Shown one piece after another: positions 9,138 through 19,157 of a stretch of 64,000 nucleotides of DNA; within the stretch, counting starts at the first letter, position 1, and each line of letters opens with the position of its first letter. A program made the position numbers and the translations under genes. Source of the stretch: Dongshaea marina (GTDB lineage Bacteria > Pseudomonadota > Gammaproteobacteria > Enterobacterales > Aeromonadaceae); the NCBI RefSeq assembly GCF_003072645.1, contig NZ_CP028897.1, positions 181,001 to 245,000 of the forward strand. Reading direction: 5' to 3'. The notes below the pieces were generated by a model. That model searched no databases. It had not been told where the DNA came from and worked only from the letters and a program-made list of their open reading frames with translations.

Positions 9138-9386
9138 TTATTGGGAGGCACATGCCTTCATACTGCTGCTTAGAGCCATGCTCCAGAGCTTCTGATGATT
9201 ACGGTAGCGGTAGAGCTTTTTACCGTGCTGAATCACCCGGGAGCTAATATTTTCACTCTGGATGCTTGAAAGCAGGCAACGCACTCCATTTTCTGAGATC
9301 CCTGTCATCTCTGATATCTCTTTGGCACACATCCACTCGGGACGGCTTTGTAACGCGGCTAATACCTTGGTTTGTCGTTTATTCAT
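9138..9386 (-). CDS. Small winged-helix (HTH) protein
   Basis: An 82-aa protein. Residues 5-60 look like a winged helix-turn-helix: T-K-V-L-A-A-L, then A-K-E-I-S-E-M-T-G-I-S-E-N-G-V-R-C-L-L as helix-turn-recognition helix, then a basic wing V-I-Q-H-G-K-K-L-Y-R-Y. The C-terminal 20 residues have low information. No partner gene is adjacent; it sits between the MITE-like element and the hemerythrin gene. DNA binding is inferred only from the HTH pattern. It may be a fragment of a larger regulator or a stand-alone small regulator. Confidence 0.55.
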   Translation of the reverse strand: MNKRQTKVLAALQSRPEWMCAKEISEMTGISENGVRCLLSSIQSENISSRVIQHGKKLYRYRNHQKLWSMALSSSMKACASQ

Positions 9387-9583
9387 TACAACCTCAAACG
9401 AATCTATAACTACTGAAAACTGCCCTTTGGGGCGGGGTGTTAGAGATGAATTGGATAAATCATACTCAAATTGGATAAGTGGTGAAGGAATAACTGGATG
9501 AATGATAGGAATAGCGCCGCAGAGTTAAGCGGTTGGGTTTTCTACTTATGGGTTCTGATTAAAACCTTAAAGCGTGCGCCGCT

Positions 9584-10039
9584 TTAGAGGGTGATCTCCC
9601 CCAGTTGTCCCTGCTGCTTGAGGTAGTTGGCAAACCCCCGATCGCAGAAGCAGATGTGGTTGATTAACCAGTTGGTTAGAAAGGCCAGAATATCCAGCTG
9701 TAATGGCTGGCGCAGGCGCTCTGTATCTCCACGCTCATTGGCAAAACGAGCTGCCAGCCTTCCTAGCTCGGATGTGAAGTACTTATGTTCTGAAATATGC
9801 GCAAAGCTTTGTGGGTACTGGTATTTCTCGAACAGGAGCTCTTCGGTCTGAAAGTGGTAGTAGGCATAATCGACCAGCTGATCGATGATATCATGCAGCG
9901 GCTCTTCAGCCGTGGCTGGTTCGGGTTGCTCCACTATCTCATAGAGCTGATTGATGATCCCTACCAGCCTTTGGTGCTGTTCATCCAGAAGCTTTATTCC
10001 CAGGCCCATCGAGTTGTGATCCCACACAATTTTTGCCAT
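9584..10039 (-). CDS. Bacteriohemerythrin
   Basis: A 151-aa single-domain hemerythrin with the full diiron ligand set in order: H22, H62, E66, H81, H85, H128 and D133 (motifs D-E-Q-H, H-F-x-x-E-E, H-I-S-E-H and N-H-I-x-x-x-D). Such soluble proteins bind O2 reversibly and are thought to store or sense oxygen, or to deliver it to oxygenases. No methyl-accepting, GGDEF or other output domain is fused. It stands alone, convergent with nothing and divergent from the solute-binding protein gene. Confidence 0.9.
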   Translation of the reverse strand: MAKIVWDHNSMGLGIKLLDEQHQRLVGIINQLYEIVEQPEPATAEEPLHDIIDQLVDYAYYHFQTEELLFEKYQYPQSFAHISEHKYFTSELGRLAARFANERGDTERLRQPLQLDILAFLTNWLINHICFCDRGFANYLKQQGQLGEITL

Positions 10040-10203
10040 CTCTGCTATCGCCCATGTCTCGATTGTTATTAAGTTTAGTTGCTTCCTTTCATTGTCTGAA
10101 CACTTCTTCCCCCATGGGCTTAGCTTCCTCTGAAATCAAATGCACTATCTTTAGGGTAGGTGTATGGGCTTTACCTGCTAACCACAGGGATTGGGGAATC
10201 GAT

Positions 10204-10989
10204 ATGAGGAGATGGGGCTGCCTGTTGCTGATTCTGCTTCCATTGCTGCTGTTCGTTTCTGCACAGCCTCGGGCAGAGCTTAAGTTTGCAACACAAGAGT
10301 TTGCTCCCTTTAGCTATATGGAAAGGGGAAAAGTTTCCGGCCCCGTTGCCGACCTGATACGGGCGATCTGTGAAGAGATGAAGCTTAGTTGCTCATTTCA
10401 GCTCTCTAACTGGCTAAGGGCGCAGTGGTTTGTGAAGCAGGGAGATATGAATGGGCTATTTGTCATCGGCTGGAATGAAGAACGTGCCAAAACCCTCTAC
10501 TTTTCACCCCCGATCATCGACACCGAGTATGGTTTTTTCGTGCGCAAGGACAACTCTTTGGATTATCGTGATGAGGCGGATGTTTTGCATTATCGGGTGG
10601 GAGTGTATGGCCCATCAAATACAGAAAAATCACTACTTAAGATCAAAAAGAATATCAAGAAGATGACGGTCAATGTGAATAACGATGATGCGCGCCAGTT
10701 TAAAAAGCTATCAGCAGGGGAGTTTGATGCGATCTATTCCAACATGAATGTTGGATTTTTCCTGATTGATAAACTGGAGCTGGAAAATATCCGTTATGCA
10801 GGTACTCACAAGAAGTTAAAGTACTATATTGGATTTTCCAAAAAGCACACGCGTGCCGCGGAGGTGAACCTTTTTAACCGAACCCTGTTTCGCTTGTACC
10901 TAAGAGGGGATGTTAAGAAGATCTTTAATAAGTACCACATGACCCCCTCCAAGATCGACCCGGACAAGGTTCAAATCTATAGCCCCTGA
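10204..10989 (+). CDS. Periplasmic amino-acid-type solute-binding protein (SBP_bac_3)
   Basis: A 261-aa protein with an N-terminal signal peptide (RRWGCLLLILLPLLLFVSAQ, cleavage near residue 25). The mature protein begins L-K-F-A-T-Q-E-F-A-P-F-S-Y, the first strand of the family 3 fold, followed by G-P-V-A-D-L-I-R-A-I-C-E-E. It lacks permease and ATPase neighbours. Stand-alone members of this type often act as sensors or as polar/amino acid binding proteins of unknown use. ATG 10204 was chosen because the signal peptide starts there; the frame is open further upstream. Confidence 0.8.
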   Translation: MRRWGCLLLILLPLLLFVSAQPRAELKFATQEFAPFSYMERGKVSGPVADLIRAICEEMKLSCSFQLSNWLRAQWFVKQGDMNGLFVIGWNEERAKTLYFSPPIIDTEYGFFVRKDNSLDYRDEADVLHYRVGVYGPSNTEKSLLKIKKNIKKMTVNVNNDDARQFKKLSAGEFDAIYSNMNVGFFLIDKLELENIRYAGTHKKLKYYIGFSKKHTRAAEVNLFNRTLFRLYLRGDVKKIFNKYHMTPSKIDPDKVQIYSP

Positions 10990-11030
10990 GCCAAGGATAA
11001 TGGGAAAAGGGCTGTTGGATTAAACCCAGG

Positions 11031-11061
11031 ACGCCAGGAGCTGAATAAAGGCTCCTGGCGT
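11031..11061. terminator. Bidirectional terminator
   Basis: An 11-bp perfect stem (ACGCCAGGAGC and complement) between the convergent solute-binding protein gene and slmA; only a short T-rich tail. Confidence 0.6.
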
Positions 11062-11067
11062 TGTTAG

Positions 11068-11679
11068 CTACACCGCGATTGCGGTCTCTATTTCCCTGAG
11101 CTGGCTCTGGAGCAGTGGCCACTGGATCTCAAAGTGCTCGGTTGGCTTGAGCTTGAAGTGGGTGCGCACATACTGTCCCATGCGGCCTTCGGCATAGGCG
11201 AGCAGCAGATTGGCAAGAACACCCTCATCTTCTGCAAAGCCACAGCCCTCACGGATCCTTTTTTCACGCAGGATCTGTTTGAGCTGAGTCTCCAACTTGG
11301 CAAACAGGCCTGAGATCCTCTCCCGTAGCCGTTCATGCTCTCCCAGGAGTGCATCTCCGGTGAGAAGGCGGGTAATTCCCGGATTTCGCTCTGCGAATGT
11401 CAGTAATAATCGCAACAGCTGCTGACAGCGGGTCAGGGTATCCTTCTCCTCATCCATGATGAGATTGACCCTGGACAGTAGTGAATCCTCGATAAACTCG
11501 ATCAACCCCTCAAACATCCGGGCCTTACTGGGGAAGTGGCGATATAGGGCCGCTTCAGAGACCCCGACTTCGCGGGCCAGCTTAGCCGTGGTTATCTTCT
11601 GTCCCGGACTGTTTTCCAGCATATGTGCCAGAGTCTGCAGGATCTGCTCTCTTCGGTTGTTTTTCTTGCTACTGGGCAT
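11068..11679 (-). CDS. slmA: Nucleoid occlusion factor SlmA
   Basis: A 203-aa TetR-fold DNA-binding protein. It binds SlmA sites across the chromosome and, when bound, disrupts FtsZ assembly over the nucleoid. The N-terminus [14 protein letters not shown] and [23 protein letters not shown] match SlmA, and the C-terminus [12 protein letters not shown] is characteristic. It is downstream of dut on the same strand, with a 41-bp gap, as in E. coli and Vibrio (coaBC-dut-slmA). Confidence 0.96.
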   Translation of the reverse strand: MPSSKKNNRREQILQTLAHMLENSPGQKITTAKLAREVGVSEAALYRHFPSKARMFEGLIEFIEDSLLSRVNLIMDEEKDTLTRCQQLLRLLLTFAERNPGITRLLTGDALLGEHERLRERISGLFAKLETQLKQILREKRIREGCGFAEDEGVLANLLLAYAEGRMGQYVRTHFKLKPTEHFEIQWPLLQSQLREIETAIAV

Positions 11680-11720
11680 TTTTATTATCCCTAATCTTCT
11701 GAAATTCCGTTGCGCTATGC

Positions 11721-12176
11721 TCAGTTTCGACCGGATGAACCAAAGCCACCTTCACCACGCTCACTATCATCAAAGTCGCTGACGATAGTTAACTCGGGTT
11801 GAACGACCGGAACGAAAACCAGCTGTGCGATGCGATCGCCTGGCTCAATGCTGAAACTTGTGTTGCCCCGATTCCATACCGATATCATCAGCTGCCCCTG
11901 GTAGTCGGAGTCGATGAGGCCCACCAGGTTGCCCAGGACGATGCCGTGCTTATGACCCAGGCCTGAGCGGGGCAGGATGGTGGCACAGTAAGATGGATCA
12001 CTGATATGGATCGCAATTCCGGTGGGCAGCAGCTGGGTTTCTCCGGGATTGAGCTCGATAGACTCATCAATACATGCGCGCAGATCCATTCCTGCCGAGC
12101 CGGGAGTGGCATAGTGAGGAAGAGGGAACTGGGTTCCGATACGGTCGTCTAGGATTTTAAGTTCGATCTGTTTCAT
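11721..12176 (-). CDS. dut: dUTP diphosphatase (dUTPase)
   Basis: A 151-aa trimeric dUTPase that converts dUTP to dUMP and PPi, limiting uracil in DNA and feeding dTMP synthesis. All five motifs are visible: [11 protein letters not shown] (1), [11 protein letters not shown] (2), [12 protein letters not shown] (3), [10 protein letters not shown] (4) and [11 protein letters not shown] (5). Its start overlaps the end of coaBC by 20 bp, indicating translational coupling. Confidence 0.97.
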   Translation of the reverse strand: MKQIELKILDDRIGTQFPLPHYATPGSAGMDLRACIDESIELNPGETQLLPTGIAIHISDPSYCATILPRSGLGHKHGIVLGNLVGLIDSDYQGQLMISVWNRGNTSFSIEPGDRIAQLVFVPVVQPELTIVSDFDDSERGEGGFGSSGRN

Positions 12177-13380
12177 CTTTGTATCTTTTAGCTATGAGTG
12201 CAATGAGTTGAGAAGCGAGCTGCTGTTTGCCTGCCTGAGGCAGCTCCGCCTTGCCATCGGCCCAGAACACGGCCAGTGCATTTTGATCGCTGTTAAACCC
12301 AAGTTCGGGGTTTGCAACATCGTTTGCAGCGATCATGTCTAAATTCTTGCGTCGCATTTTGTCGACCGCGTATTGTTCCACATCCTGGGTCTCTGCCGCA
12401 AATCCTACCGTAAAGGGGTGATTGTCACTGGCAGCAACCAAAGAGATGATATCCGGGTTACGCACCAGGCGGATCACCATCTGTTCGGCATCCTTTTTCA
12501 TCTTCTGCTCAGCACACTGCTCCGGGCGGTAGTCGGCGACCGCAGCGCAGCCGATGAAGATATCGGCCTGAGCTGAGCGGGATAGAACCTCCTGTTTCAT
12601 CTGCTCGGCACTTTCGACATTGATTCGGGTGACGCCTGGTGGTGTCGGCAGGTTGACAGGCCCTGCGATAAGCTCGACCTCGGCACCCGCAGCGATGGCG
12701 GCCTGAGCCAGGGCGAAGCCCATTTTCCCGGAGCTGTGGTTAGAGAGAAAACGCACTGGATCGATCCCTTCCCGGGTCGGTCCCGCGGTCAGCAGCAGGC
12801 GGACTCCGTTGAGTGCCCCGGATGAAAAGTATTGGCAAACCTCACTGACCAGCTCAGGAACATCCAGCATTCGCCCCGGGCCATAGTCACCACAGGCCTG
12901 CTCGCCACTGGCTGGTCCCCAGATGGTGACACCACGCTGGCGGAGAATTTCAATATTATGCTGGGTTGCCGGATGGCTGTACATCTGCTGATTCATCGCA
13001 GGAGCGACGGCAACTGGGGAGGGAGTTGCCAGGCACAGGGTAGGTAGCAGCTCATCGGCCATCCCCATCGCCATGCGAGCCATCAGGTTGGCACTGGCCG
13101 GTGCGATCAATACCAGATCCGCCCAGCGGGCAAGTTCGATATGGTTGATGCCGGCTTCGCTTTCGGGCTCCAGCATGCTGTCTGAGACCATGTGTCCCGA
13201 GACGGCTTGCAAAGAGAGTGGGGTGACAAACGCTTTCGCGGACTGAGTCAGGACGACCCGGACATCGGCACCCTGCTCACGCAGTCGGCGCACCAGTTCG
13301 GGCCCCTTGTAAGCCGCGATTCCTCCGCTGATCCCAAGCAGAATTTTCTTGTTTTTAAGCTGCATGTTATTTGATGGCAT
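12157..13380 (-). CDS. coaBC: Bifunctional phosphopantothenoylcysteine decarboxylase/synthetase
   Basis: A 407-aa flavoprotein performing two steps of CoA synthesis: CTP-dependent ligation of cysteine to 4'-phosphopantothenate, then decarboxylation to 4'-phosphopantetheine. The N-terminal CoaC half has [22 protein letters not shown] and the substrate-flap region with [13 protein letters not shown]. The C-terminal CoaB half has T-A-G-P-T-R-E-x-[14 protein letters not shown] and A-A-V-A-D-Y-R. Start may be 13380 or the in-frame ATG at 13365, which better matches the E. coli N-terminus. panM lies just upstream on the same strand, so two CoA-pathway functions are linked. Confidence 0.96.
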   Translation of the reverse strand: MPSNNMQLKNKKILLGISGGIAAYKGPELVRRLREQGADVRVVLTQSAKAFVTPLSLQAVSGHMVSDSMLEPESEAGINHIELARWADLVLIAPASANLMARMAMGMADELLPTLCLATPSPVAVAPAMNQQMYSHPATQHNIEILRQRGVTIWGPASGEQACGDYGPGRMLDVPELVSEVCQYFSSGALNGVRLLLTAGPTREGIDPVRFLSNHSSGKMGFALAQAAIAAGAEVELIAGPVNLPTPPGVTRINVESAEQMKQEVLSRSAQADIFIGCAAVADYRPEQCAEQKMKKDAEQMVIRLVRNPDIISLVAASDNHPFTVGFAAETQDVEQYAVDKMRRKNLDMIAANDVANPELGFNSDQNALAVFWADGKAELPQAGKQQLASQLIALIAKRYKDETDRT

Positions 13381-13415
13381 GAGTGAGCTACCTTATTGAT
13401 GGAGCAATACTTAGG

Positions 13416-13802
13416 TTACAGGGTGAGCTGATAGCAGGAGCCATCGGCTTCAAACTGCTGATTGACGAGCAGGGCTCTCAGTTCACTGGCTGGCTGTGGT
13501 TCAAGGGAGGCCAGATCCATGGTTATCTTCGGGTAACCCTGATCGCGCATCCAAACCTGGAGCTGCTCAAGCAGATAACGACCAACACCACGTCGACGGG
13601 TGACATCGCGCACCGTGAGAAAGCGAATCGACTCACGATCGCTCAGGGCGATGGCGACGCCCTTCTCATTGAAGATTGCTAAATGGATGGTGAGTCCCAG
13701 GCTCAGCCAGTGGCTCGCCTGCTCCGGGGAGGCAAACATCTTTTCTACATATGTTTGCTGCTCTGTAGGGATCTCATTTAAGTGATGAATTGTCAGACGC
13801 AT
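13416..13802 (-). CDS. panM: PanM/PanZ-like GNAT protein, PanD maturation factor
   Basis: A 128-aa GNAT-fold protein. The acetyl-CoA-binding segment V-R-D-V-T-R-R-R-G-V-G-R-Y-L-L-E is nearly the PanM motif of enterics, and the N-terminus (MRLTIHHL) and length fit. PanM binds acetyl-CoA and triggers self-cleavage of the aspartate decarboxylase PanD, coupling beta-alanine supply to CoA status. Its position 35 bp upstream of coaBC supports a CoA role. A general acetyltransferase cannot be excluded. Confidence 0.75.
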   Translation of the reverse strand: MRLTIHHLNEIPTEQQTYVEKMFASPEQASHWLSLGLTIHLAIFNEKGVAIALSDRESIRFLTVRDVTRRRGVGRYLLEQLQVWMRDQGYPKITMDLASLEPQPASELRALLVNQQFEADGSCYQLTL

Positions 13803-13903
13803 GATGCACTCTTTACCTCACACAAAATTGTTGGGGATTTTATCATGAACTGTGATGCGGATCTGGTTATAATCCGCCTGTTTTTTGTTCTAAGAGAGTA
13901 TTT

Positions 13904-14158
13904 ATGGAGTGTCGCCCCGGTTGTGCAGCCTGCTGTATTGCACCCAGCATATCCAGTCCCCTGCCCGGACTGCCTGATGGTAAGCCTGCAGGAGAGCCCT
14001 GCCTGCACCTGGATCAGAAGCTTGGATGTCGCCTGTTCGGTCAGCCGGAACGTCCCAGGGTTTGCTCAGAATTTACCCCTTCAGCCGAAAATTGTGGCGT
14101 GTGCCGTGAGGAGGCGTTGGAGCGTTTAAGTCTATGGGAGAAATTGACGGCTCTGTAG
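13904..14158 (+). CDS. YkgJ-family cysteine cluster protein
   Basis: An 84-aa protein with eight cysteines in the pattern C-x3-C-x2-C-C near the N-terminus (residues 3-11), C-L-H-L-D-Q-K-L-G-C-R-L-F in the middle and C-G-V-C at the C-terminus. This is the CxxxCxxCC family (UPF0153), thought to bind zinc or an Fe-S cluster; its role is unknown. It ends 3 bp from the convergent envC stop. ATG was chosen because it gives the conserved M-E-C-R-P-G-C start. Confidence 0.85.
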   Translation: MECRPGCAACCIAPSISSPLPGLPDGKPAGEPCLHLDQKLGCRLFGQPERPRVCSEFTPSAENCGVCREEALERLSLWEKLTAL

Positions 14159-14161
14159 GCT

Positions 14162-15325
14162 CTACTTCAACCAGCTCAGGGGGTTGACGGCGCGTCCCTT
14201 ATAACGGATCTCAAAATAGAGGGAGCTGCGGCTCTGGCCACCGCTGCGACCAGCTAAAGCAATGGTCTCACCGGTTTTGACCGTATCTCCGGTTTTTTTG
14301 AGCAGAGACTGATTGTAGCCATAGAGGCTCATATAGTCTTTGCCGTGATCGATCACCAGCACCATACCAAAGCCCTGCAGCCAGCCGGCAAACAGCACTT
14401 CGCCGGAGTAGATAGCTTTGACCGGTGCGCCCTCTTTGGTGGCGATGACGATCCCCTTCCAGGGAACCTGGTTGGAGTTACTGGTATTGAAGAGGTGAAG
14501 AAGCCTGCCACGAATCGGCCACTGTAACCTCTTTTTGTAACGACGCAGGCCATCCATCGGGGCTTTCTTCTTGAGCTGGAGCTGACGTTGTTGCTCCTGT
14601 TTGAGCTGCTTTTCCAGGTAACCGGCGGCCTGTCTGAGTTGCCCCAGACTAGATGTTTCTCCTTTGAGCTCTTTGCGTAGCCTGCTGGCAACACGCTCGC
14701 GGTTTTCCTTTTGTTGCTCCAGCTGCTGTTGGTCGCTGCGGGTTTGTTGTTGAAGCTGCTCAAGATTCTGATTCGCTATGACTAGCTGCTGACGGCTGTC
14801 TGCCAGCTCCTGCATGGTTTTATCCAGCTTTTGCAACTGGGTGACCCTGGCTTTATTGAAGTAGCTGTAATAGCCCAGCATCCTCTCAATACTATCCGGG
14901 CGCTGCTGATTGAGCATCAACTGGAGATACTCACCATTTCCTAGTCGATACATGCCATCGAGCTGTTTGGCGAGTTGCTGTTTCTGGTGCTGGCTCTCTT
15001 TTTCCAGGGCCAGAGTCTTTTTCTTGAGAGTATCGATCTGCTGCTCCTGAGCCGTCTGTTGTTGCTCAAGCTGGTGGAGCTTTCGGCCGGTTGCATCGAT
15101 CTGCTGATCCGTTTGTTGGATCTCTTTATTGAGTTGCTTCAGGGATTGGTTGTGCTGCTGAATGCTCTGTTGCTGCTGCTTGATCTGCTGGCGAACATTA
15201 CTCAGTTCATTTTTGGCAACGGGAGAGGCTGCCATGGTGAGGGGGCTGCCAAACAACAAAAGGGCGCTGACTAACCAGCCAGCGACCCTTTTGCTTTTGT
15301 TGTTCTTTTGCCTACTCCCCTGCAT
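14162..15325 (-). CDS. envC: Murein hydrolase activator EnvC
   Basis: A 387-aa periplasmic protein with an N-terminal signal peptide ending near A-M-A-A-S, a long Gln-rich coiled coil (residues 40-255) and a C-terminal LytM/M23 domain. The LytM domain is catalytically degenerate, as in EnvC: instead of H-x-x-x-D and H-x-H it reads P-W-K-G-I-V-I-A and S-S-L-Y-F-E-I-R. EnvC activates amidases AmiA/AmiB at the septum under FtsEX control. Same strand as gpmI, which ends 9 bp upstream of its start, so they form one transcript. Confidence 0.93.
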   Translation of the reverse strand: MQGSRQKNNKSKRVAGWLVSALLLFGSPLTMAASPVAKNELSNVRQQIKQQQQSIQQHNQSLKQLNKEIQQTDQQIDATGRKLHQLEQQQTAQEQQIDTLKKKTLALEKESQHQKQQLAKQLDGMYRLGNGEYLQLMLNQQRPDSIERMLGYYSYFNKARVTQLQKLDKTMQELADSRQQLVIANQNLEQLQQQTRSDQQQLEQQKENRERVASRLRKELKGETSSLGQLRQAAGYLEKQLKQEQQRQLQLKKKAPMDGLRRYKKRLQWPIRGRLLHLFNTSNSNQVPWKGIVIATKEGAPVKAIYSGEVLFAGWLQGFGMVLVIDHGKDYMSLYGYNQSLLKKTGDTVKTGETIALAGRSGGQSRSSLYFEIRYKGRAVNPLSWLK

Positions 15326-15334
15326 GGGGAGAAA

Positions 15335-16870
15335 TTATTTCAGAACAACCAGAGGTTTACCAGTCATTTCCGCCGGAATCTCCATTCCGATCAGGTTCAG
15401 AATGGTGGGTGCCAGATCGGAGAGTTTGCCATCTTCAACCATGCTTGCCTTGCGGCCAACATAGATGAGAGGCACCGGCAGGTTGGTGTGTGCGGTAAAG
15501 GGCTGACCATTGGTCTCGTCCACCATCTTCTCCGCGTTACCATGGTCCGCCGTGATAAGACACTCACCACCGACTTCCTGAAGGGCATCCACCACACGGC
15601 CAATGCTGTGATCGACGGCTTCGGCAGCTTTAACAGCGGCTTCATAAACGCCGGTGTGACCAACCATGTCGCCGTTCGGGTAGTTACAGACGATGACATC
15701 GTATTTATCGGACTTAATTGCACCAACCAGATTATCGGTCAGCTCTTCTGAGCTCATCTCTGGTTGCAGATCATAGGTGGCAACCTTAGGGCTTGGGATC
15801 AGGATGCGGTCTTCACCCTCGAAGGTATCCTCGATACCACCATTGAGGAAGAAGGTAACATGAGCATACTTCTCGGTTTCGGAGATCCGCAGCTGCTTTT
15901 TACCGTGAGAGGCCAGCCACTCACCCAGAGTATTTTTCAACAGCTCAGGCGGGAAGGCCGTTGGAGCCTTAATATCGGCTGCATATTCGGTCAGCATCAC
16001 GAAATCGGCCAGTGCAGGGGTCTTTTTACGGCTAAAGCCCTGGAAGTCACTCTCGGTGAAGCAACGGGTGATCTCACGAGCACGGTCGGCGCGGAAGTTC
16101 ATGAAGATCAGGGCGTCGCCATCATTGATGGTGGCAGCTTCAGATCCAACTACGGTTGCCTTGACGAACTCATCGTTCTCATCACGGGCATAGGCGGCTT
16201 CCAGAGCCTCGACAGCAGTTGGGTATTTGTAGGAAGTTTCACCCAGGGTCAGCAGGTCATATGCCTCTTCAACACGCTCCCAGCGGTTATCCCGGTCCAT
16301 CGCATAGTAACGGCCGACCATGGAGGCGATACGGCCTTTGCCCAGGAATTTGAACAGGGCGTCAAAACGCTCCAGAGAACCTTGTGCCGAGCGAGGCGGA
16401 ACATCACGGCCATCCAGGAAACAGTGCAGATAGATCTCGTTCGCACCACGTTTGGCAGCCAGCTCAATCGCTGCTGCGATATGATCTTCATGGCTATGAA
16501 CGCCGCCCGGAGAGAGCAGGCCCATCAGGTGAACCGCTTTACCGTTTTTAACGGCTTTGTCGATGCCCTGGCACAGTGTCGGGTTGCTGAAGAAATCCCC
16601 ATCGGTGATCGATTTGGTGATGCGGGTCAGGTCCTGGTAGACCACACGCCCGGCACCTATATTCACATGGCCAACTTCCGAGTTGCCCATCTGGCCACAG
16701 GGAAGGCCCACATCCAAACCGGATCCGGAGATTTCGGTGCTGGCATATTCTTTGGTGAGGCGATCAAGATTTGGAGTGTTGGCGTTCGCAATTGCGTTGT
16801 TCGCAGTCTCCTTGCGACAGCCCCAGCCATCCATGATCACCAGTACAAAAGGTTTTACGGCAGTAGACAT
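15335..16870 (-). CDS. gpmI: 2,3-bisphosphoglycerate-independent phosphoglycerate mutase
   Basis: A Mn2+-dependent enzyme (about 511 aa) that interconverts 3- and 2-phosphoglycerate in glycolysis and gluconeogenesis. It begins [16 protein letters not shown] with the metal Asp. The phosphorylated serine lies in M-G-N-S-E-V-G-H, and later metal sites are in [12 protein letters not shown] and [10 protein letters not shown]. Two in-frame ATGs exist (16876, 16870); AGGGGG lies 9 bases from the second but only 3 from the first, so 16870 is preferred. Upstream partner of envC. Confidence 0.96.
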   Translation of the reverse strand: MSTAVKPFVLVIMDGWGCRKETANNAIANANTPNLDRLTKEYASTEISGSGLDVGLPCGQMGNSEVGHVNIGAGRVVYQDLTRITKSITDGDFFSNPTLCQGIDKAVKNGKAVHLMGLLSPGGVHSHEDHIAAAIELAAKRGANEIYLHCFLDGRDVPPRSAQGSLERFDALFKFLGKGRIASMVGRYYAMDRDNRWERVEEAYDLLTLGETSYKYPTAVEALEAAYARDENDEFVKATVVGSEAATINDGDALIFMNFRADRAREITRCFTESDFQGFSRKKTPALADFVMLTEYAADIKAPTAFPPELLKNTLGEWLASHGKKQLRISETEKYAHVTFFLNGGIEDTFEGEDRILIPSPKVATYDLQPEMSSEELTDNLVGAIKSDKYDVIVCNYPNGDMVGHTGVYEAAVKAAEAVDHSIGRVVDALQEVGGECLITADHGNAEKMVDETNGQPFTAHTNLPVPLIYVGRKASMVEDGKLSDLAPTILNLIGMEIPAEMTGKPLVVLK

Positions 16871-17096
16871 CTGCATGCCCCCTTTGGGTTTAAGGTTTAG
16901 AAAGGAAAGTTGAAATCTTGAACTAGCGTAATCTTACTACATTTCCCTGATTAGTCACCCCATCCTTGATGCGGCTTCGGGTAACCTTTTGTATCAGCTG
17001 TGCAGCCCATCATAGATCTGATGCTGATATTCTGCGGCGCTGGCTGTATACTCTCTCCTCTTACTTGGGTGGATTAACAACTAACAGAGTGATGGG

Positions 17097-17531
17097 ATGA
17101 TGCAGGAATACATCACATTTTTCAGCAACCATGCGTTGCTGTCGATCGTTTGGGTCATATTACTGGGTATGCTTATCTACAGCTTTGGACGGCATTTTCT
17201 GTCCTCGGTGAAAGAGGTTTCAAGTCAGCAGCTTTCACTGGTTGTAAATAAGCAGGATGGTGTGGTCGTCGATGTGCGTGGCCAGGAGAAATTTGGCAAG
17301 GGTCATATCCCGGGTGCGCTGAATGCTCCGATGTCACAGGTGAAAGAAAAAAACTTTTCACACATTGAAAAATTTAAAGATAACCCCATCATCCTTGTAT
17401 GCGAGGATGGGCAGGAGTCGCGCAACGCCGGCCGCATCATGCAGCAACAGGGTTTTAGCAAGGTTTCAACCCTCAAGGGTGGCCTTGTTGAGTGGCGGGC
17501 AGCCAGCATGCCACTGACCAAGAAACGTTAA
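17097..17531 (+). CDS. yibN: Membrane-anchored rhodanese-like protein YibN
   Basis: A 144-aa protein with one N-terminal membrane helix (residues 12-32) and a rhodanese domain. It has V-V-D-V-R, G-H-I-P-G-A-L-N-A-P and the active-site loop V-C-E-D-G-Q with C102. The family transfers or carries persulfide sulfur; YibN's own substrate is not settled. The yibN-secB-gpsA order is conserved in gammaproteobacteria. It ends in a strong terminator, so secB must have its own promoter or depend on readthrough. Confidence 0.9.
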   Translation: MMQEYITFFSNHALLSIVWVILLGMLIYSFGRHFLSSVKEVSSQQLSLVVNKQDGVVVDVRGQEKFGKGHIPGALNAPMSQVKEKNFSHIEKFKDNPIILVCEDGQESRNAGRIMQQQGFSKVSTLKGGLVEWRAASMPLTKKR

Positions 17532-17539
17532 TTTCAATT

Positions 17540-17562
17540 GAGGCGCGCGGCGCCTCTTTTTT
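17540..17562 (+). terminator. Intrinsic terminator after yibN
   Basis: GAGGCGC-GCG-GCGCCTC stem followed by six T, 8 bp past the stop and 22 bp before secB. Confidence 0.85.
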
Positions 17563-17583
17563 CATATCGATAAGGATTTTAAA

Positions 17584-18063
17584 ATGGCTGACGTCAACAA
17601 CCAGGCTGAAGAGCAGCAGGTCGAATTCGCTATCCAGCGTGTCTATGTGAAAGATTCCTCTTTTGAGGCTCCAAATGTTCCTCATATCTTTCAGAAAGAG
17701 TGGGAGCCAGAAGTAAAGCTGGATATGGACACTCGCAGCAACAAGCTGGACGAGGGGGTTTACGAGGTGATCCTGACTCTGACCGTGACCTGTACCCTGG
17801 GTGAAGAGACGGCATTCCTGTGTGAAGTTCAGCAAGGGGGTATCTTCGGTATTGGCGAGATGCCTGAGCCTCAGCTGGCTCACTGCCTGGCGGCATTCTG
17901 CCCGAATATCCTGTTCCCATATGCGCGTGAGCACATTGCGGCCATGGTTAACAAGGGCTCCTTCCCTCAGCTGAACCTGGTACCGGTTAACTTCGATGCT
18001 CTGTTTATGGCACAGATGCAGCAGCAGATGGAGCAACAGGGCCAGGAAGAGCCACTGCAATAA
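17584..18063 (+). CDS. secB: Protein-export chaperone SecB
   Basis: A 159-aa tetrameric cytosolic chaperone that keeps presecretory proteins unfolded and hands them to SecA. The core [18 protein letters not shown]-x-[16 protein letters not shown] and L-F-P-Y-A-R-E are family hallmarks. It ends 9 bp before gpsA, with which it is co-transcribed. SD AAGGAT lies upstream of the start. Confidence 0.97.
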   Translation: MADVNNQAEEQQVEFAIQRVYVKDSSFEAPNVPHIFQKEWEPEVKLDMDTRSNKLDEGVYEVILTLTVTCTLGEETAFLCEVQQGGIFGIGEMPEPQLAHCLAAFCPNILFPYAREHIAAMVNKGSFPQLNLVPVNFDALFMAQMQQQMEQQGQEEPLQ

Positions 18064-18072
18064 GGGTTTGTG

Positions 18073-19068
18073 ATGAGCGCAGATATCACTGTCATTGGTG
18101 CAGGTTCTTACGGAACCGCATTGGCCATCGCTGCGGCGCGGGCTGGTAATAATACGGTTTTGTGGGGGCATGAGAGCGACCACATGGCCAGATTGGCCGA
18201 GGAGCGCTGCAACCAGGAGTTTCTGCCGGGTGTTCCCTTTCCCGACAATCTGCAGATTGAGAGCGATCTGGCCACGGCAGTTGCAGCATCCCGCGATCTT
18301 TTGATCGTGGTTCCGAGCCATGTGTTTGGCGAGGTTTTGCGGCGCATAGAGCCTCTGCTCCGTGAGGATTCGCGAATTGCCTGGGCAACCAAGGGGCTTG
18401 ATCCCGAGGGACGGCTGCTCCATGAGTTGGCCCTTGAAATCCTTGGGCCGGATCGTCCGATAGCCGTGTTGTCTGGTCCGACCTTTGCTAAGGAGCTTGC
18501 GGCAGGATTACCGACCGCGATAGCCCTGGCTGCCAGTGATGAAGCGTTTCGTCAGCACCTGTCTGATCTGATGCATGACGGACGCGCCCTGCGTGTGTAT
18601 ACCAGTAAAGACATGATTGGGTTGCAACTTGGCGGGGCGGTTAAAAACGTCATCGCCATTGCAGCGGGTCTGTCTGATGGTCTTGGGTTTGGTGCCAATG
18701 CCAGAACCGCTCTGATCACCCGGGGCCTGGTGGAGATTGCCCGGTTGGGTGAAGCCCTTGGGGCTGAGGCCCGAAGCTTTCATGGCATGTCTGGTCTTGG
18801 AGATCTGGTTTTGACCTGTACCGATAACCAGTCGCGAAATCGTCGTTTTGGTCTGGCGCTTGGCCAGGGGAAAACACCAGAGCAGGCGATGGAGGAGATT
18901 GGTCAGGTGGTTGAGGGGTATCTCAACACCAAGGAGGTGCATCTGTCTGCCGAGCGCGCTGGGATCGATATGCCTATTTGTGAGCAGCTCTATCAGGTTC
19001 TGTACCAGGGGAAATCCCCTCAGCAGGCGGCACTGGATCTACTCTCCCGAGACAAGAAGGGCGAGTAA
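18073..19068 (+). CDS. gpsA: NAD(P)-dependent glycerol-3-phosphate dehydrogenase
   Basis: A 331-aa enzyme reducing dihydroxyacetone phosphate to sn-glycerol 3-phosphate for phospholipid synthesis. The nucleotide site [13 protein letters not shown] is N-terminal. Further on are the family motifs S-G-P-T-F-A-K-E-L, the catalytic Lys in [14 protein letters not shown], and [23 protein letters not shown] 18073 was taken rather than the overlapping GTG 18070. Confidence 0.97.
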   Translation: MSADITVIGAGSYGTALAIAAARAGNNTVLWGHESDHMARLAEERCNQEFLPGVPFPDNLQIESDLATAVAASRDLLIVVPSHVFGEVLRRIEPLLREDSRIAWATKGLDPEGRLLHELALEILGPDRPIAVLSGPTFAKELAAGLPTAIALAASDEAFRQHLSDLMHDGRALRVYTSKDMIGLQLGGAVKNVIAIAAGLSDGLGFGANARTALITRGLVEIARLGEALGAEARSFHGMSGLGDLVLTCTDNQSRNRRFGLALGQGKTPEQAMEEIGQVVEGYLNTKEVHLSAERAGIDMPICEQLYQVLYQGKSPQQAALDLLSRDKKGE

Positions 19069-19086
19069 GCCTCATCAGGCTGTGCT

Positions 19087-19114
19087 AAAAAAACCGCTCA
19101 GTGAGCGGTTTTTT
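19087..19114. terminator. Bidirectional terminator between gpsA and nfuA
   Basis: A7 then CCGCTC-AGT-GAGCGG then T6: a symmetrical hairpin with A/T tracts on both sides, serving both convergent genes. Confidence 0.92.
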
Positions 19115-19157
19115 ATTACCTGCTGAAAGCTAAGGCTATGGAGAGGCGATAGCTTAC

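Noticed and set aside
15764..16900. 378-aa frame on the plus strand
   Set aside because: Exactly antisense to gpmI; no motifs, a codon-bias shadow.
17473..18423. 316-aa frame on the minus strand
   Set aside because: Antisense to secB/gpsA; no recognisable domain.
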